In this document: one piece after another, positions 7,141 through 13,005 of the stretch
Numbering within the stretch: position 1 is the first letter of the stretch
Layout of the letters: each line of letters opens with the position of its first letter
Assembly (NCBI GenBank): GCA_002297505.1
Contig: DBLQ01000092.1
Span: forward strand, 1-13,005
Source of the DNA: Flavobacteriales bacterium UBA720
GTDB taxonomy: Bacteria; Bacteroidota; Bacteroidia; Flavobacteriales; Weeksellaceae
Direction of reading: 5' to 3'
Length of the DNA: 13,005 nt
Notes under the pieces: generated by a model
What the model saw: the letters and a program-made list of their open reading frames with translations, nothing else
Told to the model about the DNA's origin: nothing
Database searches by the model: none
Position numbers and translations under genes: made by a program

Positions 7141-7455
7141 ATGAACTTACCAACAGTAGTACAGGAACTGGTAAAAACGCAAAATGCATTTGACAGTAAT
7201 GCTTATGCTCAATGCTTTACGGAGACAGCCATGGTTTTTGACGAAGGCAAAACACACACAGGCAGACAGGCCATCCAACAATGGATAGACAAAGCCAACC
7301 AAGATTACCGGGCGACAATGAAACCATTAGAATATTCGGAAACTGAACAGACGTTGACCACGGAAGTTTCGGGAAATTTTCCGGGAAGTCCGATTCTGAT
7401 GAAGTATCATTATGAATTTAAAGATGGACTGATTCAGGCATTGAGAATTGTTTAA
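7141..7455 (+). CDS. NTF2-like (SnoaL-type) small protein, copy 2
   Basis: A 104-aa tandem paralog of the preceding gene. The two share the block VFDEGKTHTG exactly and roughly half of all positions, including LP.V.QE.VK at the N-terminus, CF.ETA, QWID and GNFP. The ATG at 7141 is preferred over an in-frame GTG at 7132 because it lines up with the start of copy 1 and follows an A-rich stretch. The gene begins 19 nt after copy 1 and ends the operon; a hairpin terminator follows 18 nt later. NTF2-like proteins usually dimerise, so a heterodimer of the two copies is possible. Confidence 0.75.
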   Translation: MNLPTVVQELVKTQNAFDSNAYAQCFTETAMVFDEGKTHTGRQAIQQWIDKANQDYRATMKPLEYSETEQTLTTEVSGNFPGSPILMKYHYEFKDGLIQALRIV

Positions 7456-7473
7456 GTCATTCATTCTTCAGAT

Positions 7474-7504
7474 AAAGTTTTCCTTTAATAGGGAAACTTT
7501 TGCG
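7474..7504 (+). terminator. Intrinsic terminator of the SDR/NTF2 operon
   Basis: A 10-bp stem (7474-7483 with 7491-7500; AAAGTTT.CC against GG.AAACTTT with one wobble pair) closes a 7-nt loop. The T-run after the stem is short, so termination may be incomplete. Confidence 0.65.
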
Positions 7505-7598
7505 TTTCAGTATTTGAGATATTTTTCTGATTTTGATGATTGTTGGATGTTTTTATTTGGTTAATTTTAGGATATAATAATTTGGATTGCGCTAGGCG

Positions 7599-7606
7599 TA
7601 AATTTG
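7599..7606 (+). promoter_or_regulatory. -7 box upstream of the DUF4062 gene (TAAATTTG)
   Basis: An exact TAnnTTTG lies 38 nt before the ATG at 7645. The nearest upstream TTG (7582-7584) is 14 nt away, shorter than usual. It supports independent transcription of the DUF4062 gene after the operon terminator. Confidence 0.45.
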
Positions 7607-7644
7607 GATATTAGCCGCAACATTAAAAAAAACTATCCTATTAA

Positions 7645-8838
7645 ATGGAAAACACCAATATTTTAAAAATTTTTCTGGGTTCACCAAGTGATGTAAAAAC
7701 AGAAAGAGAATTAATTTTTGCATTACAAAACGATTTAAATCATTTAATCGGTAAACCAAACAATATAAGATTTGAGTTTGTTAATTGGGAAAAAGATGCG
7801 TATCCTGGTATTGGTATAGACGCCCAAGATGTAATAAATAATAGTATAAACGAAGATTTTGATATTTTTATTGGAATCTTTTGGCTAAAATTTGGAACAA
7901 AAACTAATCGAGCAGAGTCAGGAACAGAAGAAGAATTTGAAATTGCTTGGAAGCGATATAATCAAAATCCAAATGCAAGTCACATAATGATGTATTTTAA
8001 AACTGCTTCTCCCTCAAACATCTATGATTTTGATTTTAAACAATTTGAGAAAGTAAAAAATTTCAAGACATCATTACAAACTAGAGGTGTTTTATATTGG
8101 GAGTTTGAAACACCAGAAGATTTAAAAAATCTTTTATTAATACATCTTTCTTCGCTAATTAAAGATAAATTTTCGGAAGATAAATTTAAAAATCTTAGTA
8201 AAAACACCAATGATTCTCTATCAATTAAAGTTGAAAAAGATAAATATGAATTACTAGCTGAAAAGATTGACAATGAAAATGATATAACCGAATATGACGG
8301 AATGTTAGAATTATTGGAAATGACAATTGATTCTATGAATGAATTACCAATGATAACGGAAAGAGTTACATTAGTAATAAATTCTATTGCATCAAAATTC
8401 GCTGAAAAAACTAAGCAAACTAATATTCTTAAAAATATAAAGGATGATAGACTGAAAATTAAAAAATTAAATGAAATATCTAATAAAATGGCATTAGATC
8501 TTAACAATTATGCTGAGGATATTAATGAATTGATTCCTGAGTTTTCTGAAACAATGAATAAAGTAATTGAATCATATTCAAAAACAATAATAACTGCAAA
8601 TAATATTACAGTATTCCAAGATGAAGCCAAAACACAAATGGAAGATGTTTACCCAACATTGAAGGCAAATATCGAAATAGTATTGGAACAAATAGCAGGA
8701 TTCATTAATGAGTTTTCCAATATTCCTGTTTTAACCAGTAAATTTGGAACAGCAAAGCGTAAAGCGGAATTAGCAACAAATGCAATTTTTAAAGAATTTA
8801 TTAATGCAAGAAATATATTAAACCAATTAGGTCAATAA
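7645..8838 (+). CDS. DUF4062 protein with long helical C-terminal region
   Basis: A 397-aa soluble protein. Residues about 5-170 are a DUF4062 domain: the strand and loop IFLGSPSDVKTER (9-21), FEFVNWEKDAYPG (43-55), DVINNSINEDFDIFIGIFWLKFGT (62-85) and SGTEEEFEIAW (92-102), which together form an alternating alpha/beta fold resembling TIR-like and deoxyribosyltransferase domains. DUF4062 often occurs at the N-terminus of bacterial conflict or STAND-type proteins; its biochemical activity is unsettled. Here, instead of an NTPase, residues about 185-397 are predicted almost entirely helical and charged, with no membrane segment and no P-loop; I do not recognise this part. The acidic Glu95-Glu97/Glu99 could be part of an active site, as a glutamate is in TIR NADases; this is speculation. 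The gene is clearly more AT-rich than its neighbours, has its own promoter and terminator, and no partner gene, which suggests horizontal acquisition. Confidence 0.8.
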   Translation: MENTNILKIFLGSPSDVKTERELIFALQNDLNHLIGKPNNIRFEFVNWEKDAYPGIGIDAQDVINNSINEDFDIFIGIFWLKFGTKTNRAESGTEEEFEIAWKRYNQNPNASHIMMYFKTASPSNIYDFDFKQFEKVKNFKTSLQTRGVLYWEFETPEDLKNLLLIHLSSLIKDKFSEDKFKNLSKNTNDSLSIKVEKDKYELLAEKIDNENDITEYDGMLELLEMTIDSMNELPMITERVTLVINSIASKFAEKTKQTNILKNIKDDRLKIKKLNEISNKMALDLNNYAEDINELIPEFSETMNKVIESYSKTIITANNITVFQDEAKTQMEDVYPTLKANIEIVLEQIAGFINEFSNIPVLTSKFGTAKRKAELATNAIFKEFINARNILNQLGQ

Positions 8839-8869
8839 AAATACTGCGGTTAACAAGGTATTCCAAATG

Positions 8870-8890
8870 TCGCGGATTTGCAATCCGTGA
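8870..8890. repeat. Short intergenic palindrome
   Basis: TCGCGGATT (8870-8878) and AATCCGTGA (8882-8890) pair over 9 bp with one wobble around a 3-nt loop. It follows the DUF4062 stop codon by 31 nt but lacks a T-tract. It resembles a dispersed Bacteroidetes palindrome I recall from other genomes; this cannot be confirmed here. Confidence 0.5.
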
Positions 8891-8925
8891 CCCAACAAAA
8901 AATAAAAAATATTACAATCCACAAA

Positions 8926-8957
8926 AAAAACCTCTCCAAATCGGAAAGGTTTTTCTT
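8926..8957. terminator. Bidirectional terminator between DUF4062 gene and hemL
   Basis: AAAAACCTCTCC (8926-8937) pairs with GGAAAGGTTTTT (8943-8954) with a single mismatch around a 5-nt loop. It is flanked by A-runs on the left and T-runs on the right, so it serves both convergent genes. It lies just 4 nt beyond the hemL stop codon. Confidence 0.8.
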
Positions 8958-8960
8958 TAT

Positions 8961-10241
8961 TTAATACTGAAACTTCCTGAAAGCTTCCAGCGTTTTGTCA
9001 ATCTCTGTATCGCCAATCGCAGATGAGATAAACCAGGTCTCATAGCCACTTGGCGGCAGATAAATACCCTGTTCCAGAACCTGATGAAACAGATTATTGA
9101 ACAAACCGATGTTGGAGTTATTTACCTCATTAAAGTTACTCGCAGACGTCACATCAAAGAAAATCGACATCATACTTCCCTTGCGGTTGATGCGGTGTCG
9201 GATGCCTTTTTCATTCAATATTTTCCCGATTTCGAAATCGAGAGTTTCGGTGGTTTTGTCTAACTTTTTATAGAAATCAGCATCTTGCTTGATAAGTTGC
9301 AACGTTGTAAGTCCGGCTCTCATTGCGAGAGGATTTCCGCTCAACGTTCCGGCCTGATAAACGCGTCCTCTTGGCGAAAGCCAGTTCATAATTTCGTTGG
9401 GTCCCGCAAAAGCACCAACCGGCAATCCGCCGCCAATCACTTTTCCGTAAGTTACCAAATCCGCCTTCACGCCGAGAGATTCCTGTGCACCGCCAAATGC
9501 CAGACGGAAACCTGTCATTACCTCATCAAAAATCAATAAGGCGCCGTGCTCGTCGCACAATTTTCTAAGGTTTTGAAGGAACTGATTTTCCGGCAAGACA
9601 CAACCCATATTTCCGGCAATCGGTTCTACGATAATCGCCGCAATCTGCTCAGGATTATTCTTGAAAAGGTCTTCTACCTGTTCGATATTATTGTATTCGG
9701 CCAGCAACGTATCTTTTGCTGTGCCTTGCGTCACGCCCGGAGAATTTGGACTTCCAAAAGTTGCCATTCCGCTTCCTGCCTGAATCAGAAACGAATCCGA
9801 ATGGCCGTGATAACAACCTTCGAACTTGATGATTTTCTCTCTTTCCGTATAACCTCTCGCCAGACGAATCGCACTCATACAGGCTTCTGTTCCGGAAGAC
9901 ACCATTCTAATCTGGTCCACATTCGGCACATTGTCTACAATAAATTTGGCAATCTCCGTTTCCAGTTCTGTTGGCGCACCGAAAGAAAAGCCTTTCTCAG
10001 CCTGCAGTTTCAGGGCTTCCAAAACTTCGGGATGCGTGTGACCAAGAATTGCCGGTCCCCAGGAATTGATGTAATCGATGTAGGTTTTGTCGTCCTCATC
10101 CGTAAGGTAAGCGCCTTTTGCAGATTTCATAAAAATCGGAACGCCGCCTACAGATTTGAAGGCACGGACCGGCGAATTCACGCCGCCCGGAATATATTGG
10201 TACGCTTCCTCAAAAAGCGCTGAACTTCTTTGGTATAACAT
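8961..10241 (-). CDS. hemL: Glutamate-1-semialdehyde 2,1-aminomutase
   Basis: A 426-aa PLP enzyme that converts glutamate-1-semialdehyde to 5-aminolevulinate in the C5 route to heme. The match is close throughout: RSSALFEEAYQYIPGGVNSPVRAF at the N-terminus, SSGTEACMSAIRLARG (115-130) for phosphate binding, EGCYHGHSD (141-149), the FDEVMTGFR motif with Asp239, and the PLP lysine Lys267 in TYGKVIGGGLPVGAFAG. Length matches the family. The start at ATG 10241-10239 gives the usual N-terminus. The gene lies 66 nt downstream of the glucosaminidase gene on the same strand, and the leader between them is largely a 7-bp tandem repeat that abuts the ATG. Confidence 0.97.
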   Translation of the reverse strand: MLYQRSSALFEEAYQYIPGGVNSPVRAFKSVGGVPIFMKSAKGAYLTDEDDKTYIDYINSWGPAILGHTHPEVLEALKLQAEKGFSFGAPTELETEIAKFIVDNVPNVDQIRMVSSGTEACMSAIRLARGYTEREKIIKFEGCYHGHSDSFLIQAGSGMATFGSPNSPGVTQGTAKDTLLAEYNNIEQVEDLFKNNPEQIAAIIVEPIAGNMGCVLPENQFLQNLRKLCDEHGALLIFDEVMTGFRLAFGGAQESLGVKADLVTYGKVIGGGLPVGAFAGPNEIMNWLSPRGRVYQAGTLSGNPLAMRAGLTTLQLIKQDADFYKKLDKTTETLDFEIGKILNEKGIRHRINRKGSMMSIFFDVTSASNFNEVNNSNIGLFNNLFHQVLEQGIYLPPSGYETWFISSAIGDTEIDKTLEAFRKFQY

Positions 10242-10243
10242 TT

Positions 10244-10281
10244 TTGTTGGTTGTTGGTTGTTGGTTGTTGGTTGTTGGTTG
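10244..10281. repeat. Heptamer tandem repeat (TTGTTGG)5 in front of hemL
   Basis: Five exact copies of TTGTTGG (10244-10278) plus a partial sixth. On the hemL strand this reads as CCAACAA repeats ending 2 nt before the ATG, so the ribosome-binding region itself consists of the repeat. Copy-number change by slippage would alter leader length but not the reading frame. Confidence 0.9.
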
Positions 10282-10307
10282 ATAGTCTAACCTTTAATTT
10301 CTAAATT

Positions 10308-11372
10308 CTAAGCTCTTGGTTTTTTGCTTTGCAGATAAATCGTTTGCCCCGCTCTTGGTTCCTCGTCTGGATTCATACGGTTTTTCACATAGAGTTTCTT
10401 CAGTTTGATGCCGAATTTCTGAGCAATATCGTGCATCGTTTCGCCCGGAGCGGCTTTGTAAGTTTCTTTGTTTCCGGATGAATTCTTGCCTTCCAGGAAG
10501 ATGATGTCATTCTTTGCCAGTTTAGAATCCTCCAATTCATTGTACTTCATAAGGCGTTTCTCACTGATCCCGAATTTCTTAGCAATATCCGACATATCTG
10601 CATCCACAGGCATTACGAAAAATTTCAAATCACCGTTCGGATGGTTTTTCACGAGGATATTCTTCAGGAGTTCTGCTTTGGACTTGGAATCGACGATTTC
10701 GGAGACCTTACGCTGCTGCTTGGCAAATGACTCCGGAGCATAATCGACTTTTACGGTCGGCGGCGCCACCTTTTCGTTCTGTTTCCCCTGGCTCAATTGT
10801 GCCATAAAGACTGCATCGTTATTGAGGCTTGGATAGAGTTTCAGGATGGCGTAATAAACCTCATTTTTGGTAGTATTATCGAATTCATACAGTTTATAAC
10901 GCTCGATTTTATCAATCAGAATATAGGCATATCGCGGATTGGTCGCATATCCGGCTTTCTTGAGACCGTGTGCCCAGGCTTTGTAATCTTTCGGGTCTAA
11001 ATCGAAAAGCTTCGTGTAATATTTTCGCGTCGCCAGAAACACTGAATGGTCTTCGTAAGATTGCTTTGGGTCGTCATACACGCGGAAACACTCGTTGGGC
11101 GCATCATCCGTATGGCTCATTGTTTTTCCCGTCCAGTCTTCCTTGCATTTGATTCCAAAATGGTTTTTGCCCAGTTGCGCCAGCCTGCTTTGTCCGCCGC
11201 CGGTTTCCAAAAGTCCCTGAGCCAGCGTGATGCTCGCCGGAATTTTGTATTTCTCCATTTCCTCCACCGCGTACGGTGCAAATTTCTGGATGTATTGGTC
11301 CTCCGTTTTCCAGGTTTGTGCCTTTGCAAAGCTTAAAACACTCATCAGACCAATCACTAATACTTTTTTCAT
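10308..11372 (-). CDS. Secreted glucosaminidase-domain peptidoglycan hydrolase with two LysM domains
   Basis: A 354-aa exported cell-wall enzyme. Residues 1-18 are a signal peptide ending AKA, with cleavage before Gln19. The catalytic domain (about 25-165) is a glucosaminidase/FlgJ-type family 73 domain: IPASITLAQGLLETGGGQSRLA carries the general acid Glu56, followed by NHFGIKCKEDWTGKT, FRVYDDPKQSYEDHSVFL and the YATNPRYAYILIDKIERYKL end motif. A linker of about 85 residues follows, then LysM repeats at about 250-296 and 303-348 for peptidoglycan binding. It should cleave glycan strands during growth or division. The ATG is at 11372-11370 and is preceded by an A/T-rich leader. hemL follows after 66 nt; no terminator is seen between them, so read-through is likely. 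Confidence 0.92.
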   Translation of the reverse strand: MKKVLVIGLMSVLSFAKAQTWKTEDQYIQKFAPYAVEEMEKYKIPASITLAQGLLETGGGQSRLAQLGKNHFGIKCKEDWTGKTMSHTDDAPNECFRVYDDPKQSYEDHSVFLATRKYYTKLFDLDPKDYKAWAHGLKKAGYATNPRYAYILIDKIERYKLYEFDNTTKNEVYYAILKLYPSLNNDAVFMAQLSQGKQNEKVAPPTVKVDYAPESFAKQQRKVSEIVDSKSKAELLKNILVKNHPNGDLKFFVMPVDADMSDIAKKFGISEKRLMKYNELEDSKLAKNDIIFLEGKNSSGNKETYKAAPGETMHDIAQKFGIKLKKLYVKNRMNPDEEPRAGQTIYLQSKKPRA

Positions 11373-11428
11373 TTTAATTCTTATTAAAAAAATGCTTAAA
11401 CACTCCCACTCTCAAACTCTCGAACTTA

Positions 11429-11551
11429 ATCAGGAGCTATCCCGCTATCCGCTATATCTTTTTTGTCATTGCGAACGAAGCGCAGCCATCCAAAGATATT
11501 TCCGCCGCCATGACAAAAAAGGATGCCGCTTCTATCGGGGCTATGGGCTTT
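11429..11551. repeat. Nested palindromic repeat element
   Basis: A perfect 12-bp inverted repeat (CTTTTTTGTCAT at 11458-11469, ATGACAAAAAAG at 11510-11521) forms the core. Its loop begins with TTGCGAACGAAGCGCAG, containing a small GCG/CGC hairpin. Outside the core lie partially matching flanks: GCTATCCCGCTATCCGCTAT on the left (11436-11455) and GCCGCTTCTATCGGGGCTAT on the right (11525-11544). The flanks and the loop both resemble separate dispersed repeats I recall from Flavobacteriia, so one may be inserted in the other. Confidence 0.65.
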
Positions 11552-11603
11552 TGTTATCATTACCACTTGATCTCTTTAGAAACGAAACTTTTTCATTCCG
11601 TCA

Positions 11604-11665
11604 CTTCTCGTAGTCTGCCTCAGGTGAGACGTATCGAGAAGTTTATGATTAAAAGTTCTCGATAC
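11604..11665. repeat. Two mutually exclusive hairpins
   Basis: CTTCTCG (11604-11610) can pair with CGAGAAG (11635-11641), helped by GTCT/AGAC inside. GTATCGAGAA (11631-11640) can instead pair perfectly with TTCTCGATAC (11656-11665). The two stems share 11635-11640 and cannot form together. This may be a degenerate dispersed repeat or, less likely, a regulatory switch. Confidence 0.55.
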
Positions 11666-11711
11666 AAAAATTATTTCCGTTACACTTCAATAATTTTCAC
11701 TCGAACAGACG

Positions 11712-12626
11712 TCACATTTCAAAATCAATCAGCGGTCTATTTTTGCTTTCCAAAAACTGGTTCGCGCCTTTGATGCCCTGCAATCCGCCGGTATGAAACG
11801 CCAGAATCTTTGAACCTTTCGGGAAAAAACCATTTTCTGCCAGATTAAAAATCTTCTGCATCATTTTCCCGGTGTAAATCGGATCCAGCGGAATCTCATA
11901 TTCCTGATAAAACCAATTTATAAAACGGACATTTTCATCAGATATTTTCCCGTAGCGGCTTTCACCGGCATTGATCAACTCAAAATTATCCCTTCCACTC
12001 CATTGCTTCACCAGATTTTCCAGCGAATCATCCCTAACAACTTTGATTCCAATCACCTTTTGGTCATCCTCTGCAAACTTTGAAATTCCGGCTGCGGTTC
12101 CGCCGGTGCCTACTGCGGTGCAAAGATAATCAAAATCTTTGGTGTCGTTTCCCAGCATATACTGTATGCCTTGTACCGCTCTATCATTGCTTCCACCTTC
12201 CGGAATGATTAAAGCCTTGGGATATTTCGCCGAAAATTCGCGGGTCAATTTTTCCTTGTCCTGATAATCATCTCTTGAGACAAAAAAGAACTGCATTCCG
12301 TTTTTTGAGGCTTTGGAAAGTGTGGGATTGTTTTGCCAGTTATTTCCTAACTCATTGCCTCTGATAATTCCAATTATGGGAATGTCAAACTGTCTTCCGA
12401 AGGCAGAAACCGATGCAATATGGTTAGAAAAAGCACCTCCAAAAGAGATTAACAGAGGATTTTCCGGTTTCGATTCCAGATATTGATTGACATTGAAGAA
12501 GAGTTTCCAGAATTTGTTTCCGGAAATTTCCGGATGAATGAGATCTTCTCTTTTGATAAAAATCCGGACATCAAAATCAGTTTTGATTTCAACAATTGGG
12601 ATTTTATGGTCAGGAATCTGAAGCAT
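11712..12626 (-). CDS. PLP-dependent ACC deaminase/D-cysteine desulfhydrase family enzyme
   Basis: A 304-aa enzyme of the tryptophan-synthase-beta fold (fold type II). Numbered from ATG 12626: SGNKFWKL with the PLP lysine Lys38, FGGAFSNH at 62-69, the phosphate loop GTGGT at about 173-177, and GGLQG near the C-terminus. In known members this family deaminates 1-aminocyclopropane-1-carboxylate or breaks D-cysteine into pyruvate, sulfide and ammonia. The usual GGxQSN has Phe in place of Gln, so ACC deaminase activity should not be assumed. The frame is open to a TTG at 12632, but that triplet is part of a TATTTTTG promoter box, so ATG 12626 is preferred. The upstream transketolase gene is separated by a terminator. 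Confidence 0.85.
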   Translation of the reverse strand: MLQIPDHKIPIVEIKTDFDVRIFIKREDLIHPEISGNKFWKLFFNVNQYLESKPENPLLISFGGAFSNHIASVSAFGRQFDIPIIGIIRGNELGNNWQNNPTLSKASKNGMQFFFVSRDDYQDKEKLTREFSAKYPKALIIPEGGSNDRAVQGIQYMLGNDTKDFDYLCTAVGTGGTAAGISKFAEDDQKVIGIKVVRDDSLENLVKQWSGRDNFELINAGESRYGKISDENVRFINWFYQEYEIPLDPIYTGKMMQKIFNLAENGFFPKGSKILAFHTGGLQGIKGANQFLESKNRPLIDFEM

Positions 12627-12629
12627 TTT

Positions 12630-12637
12630 CAAAAATA
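12630..12637 (-). promoter_or_regulatory. -7 box TATTTTTG of the PLP enzyme gene
   Basis: An exact TAnnTTTG on the minus strand ends 3 nt before ATG 12626. No TTG is present at the normal distance upstream, and the box lies in the T-rich tail of the preceding terminator, so the match could be accidental. Confidence 0.4.
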
Positions 12638-12664
12638 AAAAAATCCACCGTAAAAACGATGGAT
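12636..12664 (-). terminator. Intrinsic terminator of the transketolase gene
   Basis: On the minus strand ATCCATCG (12664-12657) pairs with CGGTGGAT (12650-12643) with one mismatch around a 6-nt loop, followed by a T-run. It lies 25 nt after the transketolase stop codon. Confidence 0.7.
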
Positions 12665-12689
12665 CTTATGGATGATATAATTTTTAAAA

Positions 12690-13005
12690 TTATTTCGTTC
12701 TCTCGATGATCTTTTTCACTGCTTTTACCACAGCTTCTGCATCGATCTGATATTTCTTCATAAGCTCTTCAGGCGTTCCGGATTCTCCGAAGGTGTCGTG
12801 TACGGCTACAAATTCCTGAGGTGTAGGTCTTCTTCTGGAAAGCATTCCGGCAACGGACTCTCCCAGCCCACCAAGATAATTATGCTCTTCGGCAGAAACT
12901 ATTTTGCCTGTTTTCTCTACAGACTTCAGGATGATCTCTTCATCTAAAGGTTTGATGGTGTGTATGTTGATGATTTCACAAGAAATCCCTTCTTTTTCCA
13001 ATTCG
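12690..13005 (-). CDS. Transketolase C-terminal subunit, 3' end only
   Basis: The last 104 codons of a gene entering from the right edge; no start lies in the window. The fragment is the C-terminal transketolase domain: ISCEIINIHTIKPLDEEII, then SAEEHNYLGGLGESVAGML, FVAVHDTFGESGTPEELMKKY and a lysine-rich end. The GLGE and DTFGESGTPEEL segments are characteristic. In many Bacteroidetes transketolase is split into two subunits encoded side by side, and this ending fits the C-terminal one (pyrimidine-binding plus C-terminal domains). It acts in the non-oxidative pentose phosphate pathway, moving two-carbon units with thiamine diphosphate. Whether the gene is split cannot be seen here. A terminator follows. 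Confidence 0.88.
   Translation of the reverse strand, partial: ELEKEGISCEIINIHTIKPLDEEIILKSVEKTGKIVSAEEHNYLGGLGESVAGMLSRRRPTPQEFVAVHDTFGESGTPEELMKKYQIDAEAVVKAVKKIIERTK

Larger units (their letters stand above)
11373..11711. other. Repeat-rich intergenic region without genes
   Basis: A 339-bp gap between two minus-strand genes. It contains two palindromic repeat clusters (11429-11551 and 11604-11665), described separately. The short open frames in it run through the repeats and have no coding character. I see no clear TAnnTTTG promoter for the glucosaminidase gene and no terminator with a T-tract for the PLP gene, although the hairpins might serve as one. Confidence 0.6.

Noticed and set aside
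7585..8860. Integron cassette around the DUF4062 gene
   Set aside because: GCTAGGC on the left and GGTTAAC on the right hint at attC-like cores, but neither fits the GTTRRRY/RYYYAAC pair and no integrase is present.
8870..8890. Palindrome as the terminator of the DUF4062 gene
   Set aside because: No T-tract follows; the hairpin at 8926-8957 is a much better terminator.
9546..10223. 225-codon plus-strand frame opposite hemL
   Set aside because: hemL is certain in this stretch; the antisense product is low in sense and arises from the codon use of hemL.
10244..10281. CRISPR-like or direct-repeat array
   Set aside because: The units are 7 bp with no spacers; this is a simple tandem repeat.
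11227..11773. Plus-strand open frames across the repeat region
   Set aside because: They join antisense coding sequence with palindromic repeats and have no plausible protein features.

Overview
The window looks like chromosomal DNA of a Flavobacteriales bacterium, most likely Chryseobacterium or a close relative in the Weeksellaceae. The basis is Bacteroidetes-type promoters (TAnnTTTG with an upstream TTG), A-rich start regions without clear Shine-Dalgarno sites, what appears to be a separately encoded C-terminal transketolase subunit, periplasmic TPR/AraC-type regulators, and palindromic intergenic repeats of a kind I recall from this group. No rRNA, tRNA, CRISPR array, transposase or integrase gene is visible.

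Layout. (1) 1-343, minus: 5' end of an exported protein with HAF-like repeats. (2) 593-3713, plus: three genes joined by ATGA overlaps: a membrane-anchored TPR sensor with a cytoplasmic AraC-type DNA-binding domain, a similar TPR/membrane protein without that domain, and a DinB-like DUF1569 protein. (3) 3814-5279, plus: an Old Yellow Enzyme of the YqjM class, then a small AT-rich membrane protein. (4) 5280-5496: a perfect 21-bp inverted repeat and a bidirectional terminator. (5) 5497-7455: an HxlR regulator with an N-terminal cysteine, divergent from an operon of a short-chain dehydrogenase and two tandem NTF2-like paralogs. The two promoters face each other across a dyad that could be an operator. 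(6) 7645-8838, plus: an AT-rich stand-alone gene for a DUF4062 protein with a long helical C-terminal half. It is the best candidate for an uncharacterised, possibly defence-related, function. (7) 8961-13005, minus: hemL, a secreted glucosaminidase with two LysM domains, a PLP enzyme of the ACC deaminase/D-cysteine desulfhydrase family, and the end of a transketolase gene. A 339-bp repeat-rich gap separates the glucosaminidase and PLP genes.

How the parts work together. Regions 3 and 5 both encode NAD(P)H-linked enzymes of the kind used against electrophiles. The HxlR protein keeps a cysteine near the position used for redox sensing in the YodB/HypR group, so a thiol-sensing role is reasonable but unproven. 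The genes of region 7 are mostly core metabolism and cell wall. Region 2 is probably a periplasm-to-nucleoid signalling unit of unknown stimulus.

Three genes (593, the HxlR gene, the PLP gene) have a TAnnTTTG box ending only 3-4 nt before the ATG, which suggests leaderless transcripts. hemL has five copies of a 7-bp tandem repeat abutting its start codon. No complete new multi-gene system can be demonstrated from the sequence alone. The DUF4062 gene and the coupled TPR pair are the most worthwhile leads.
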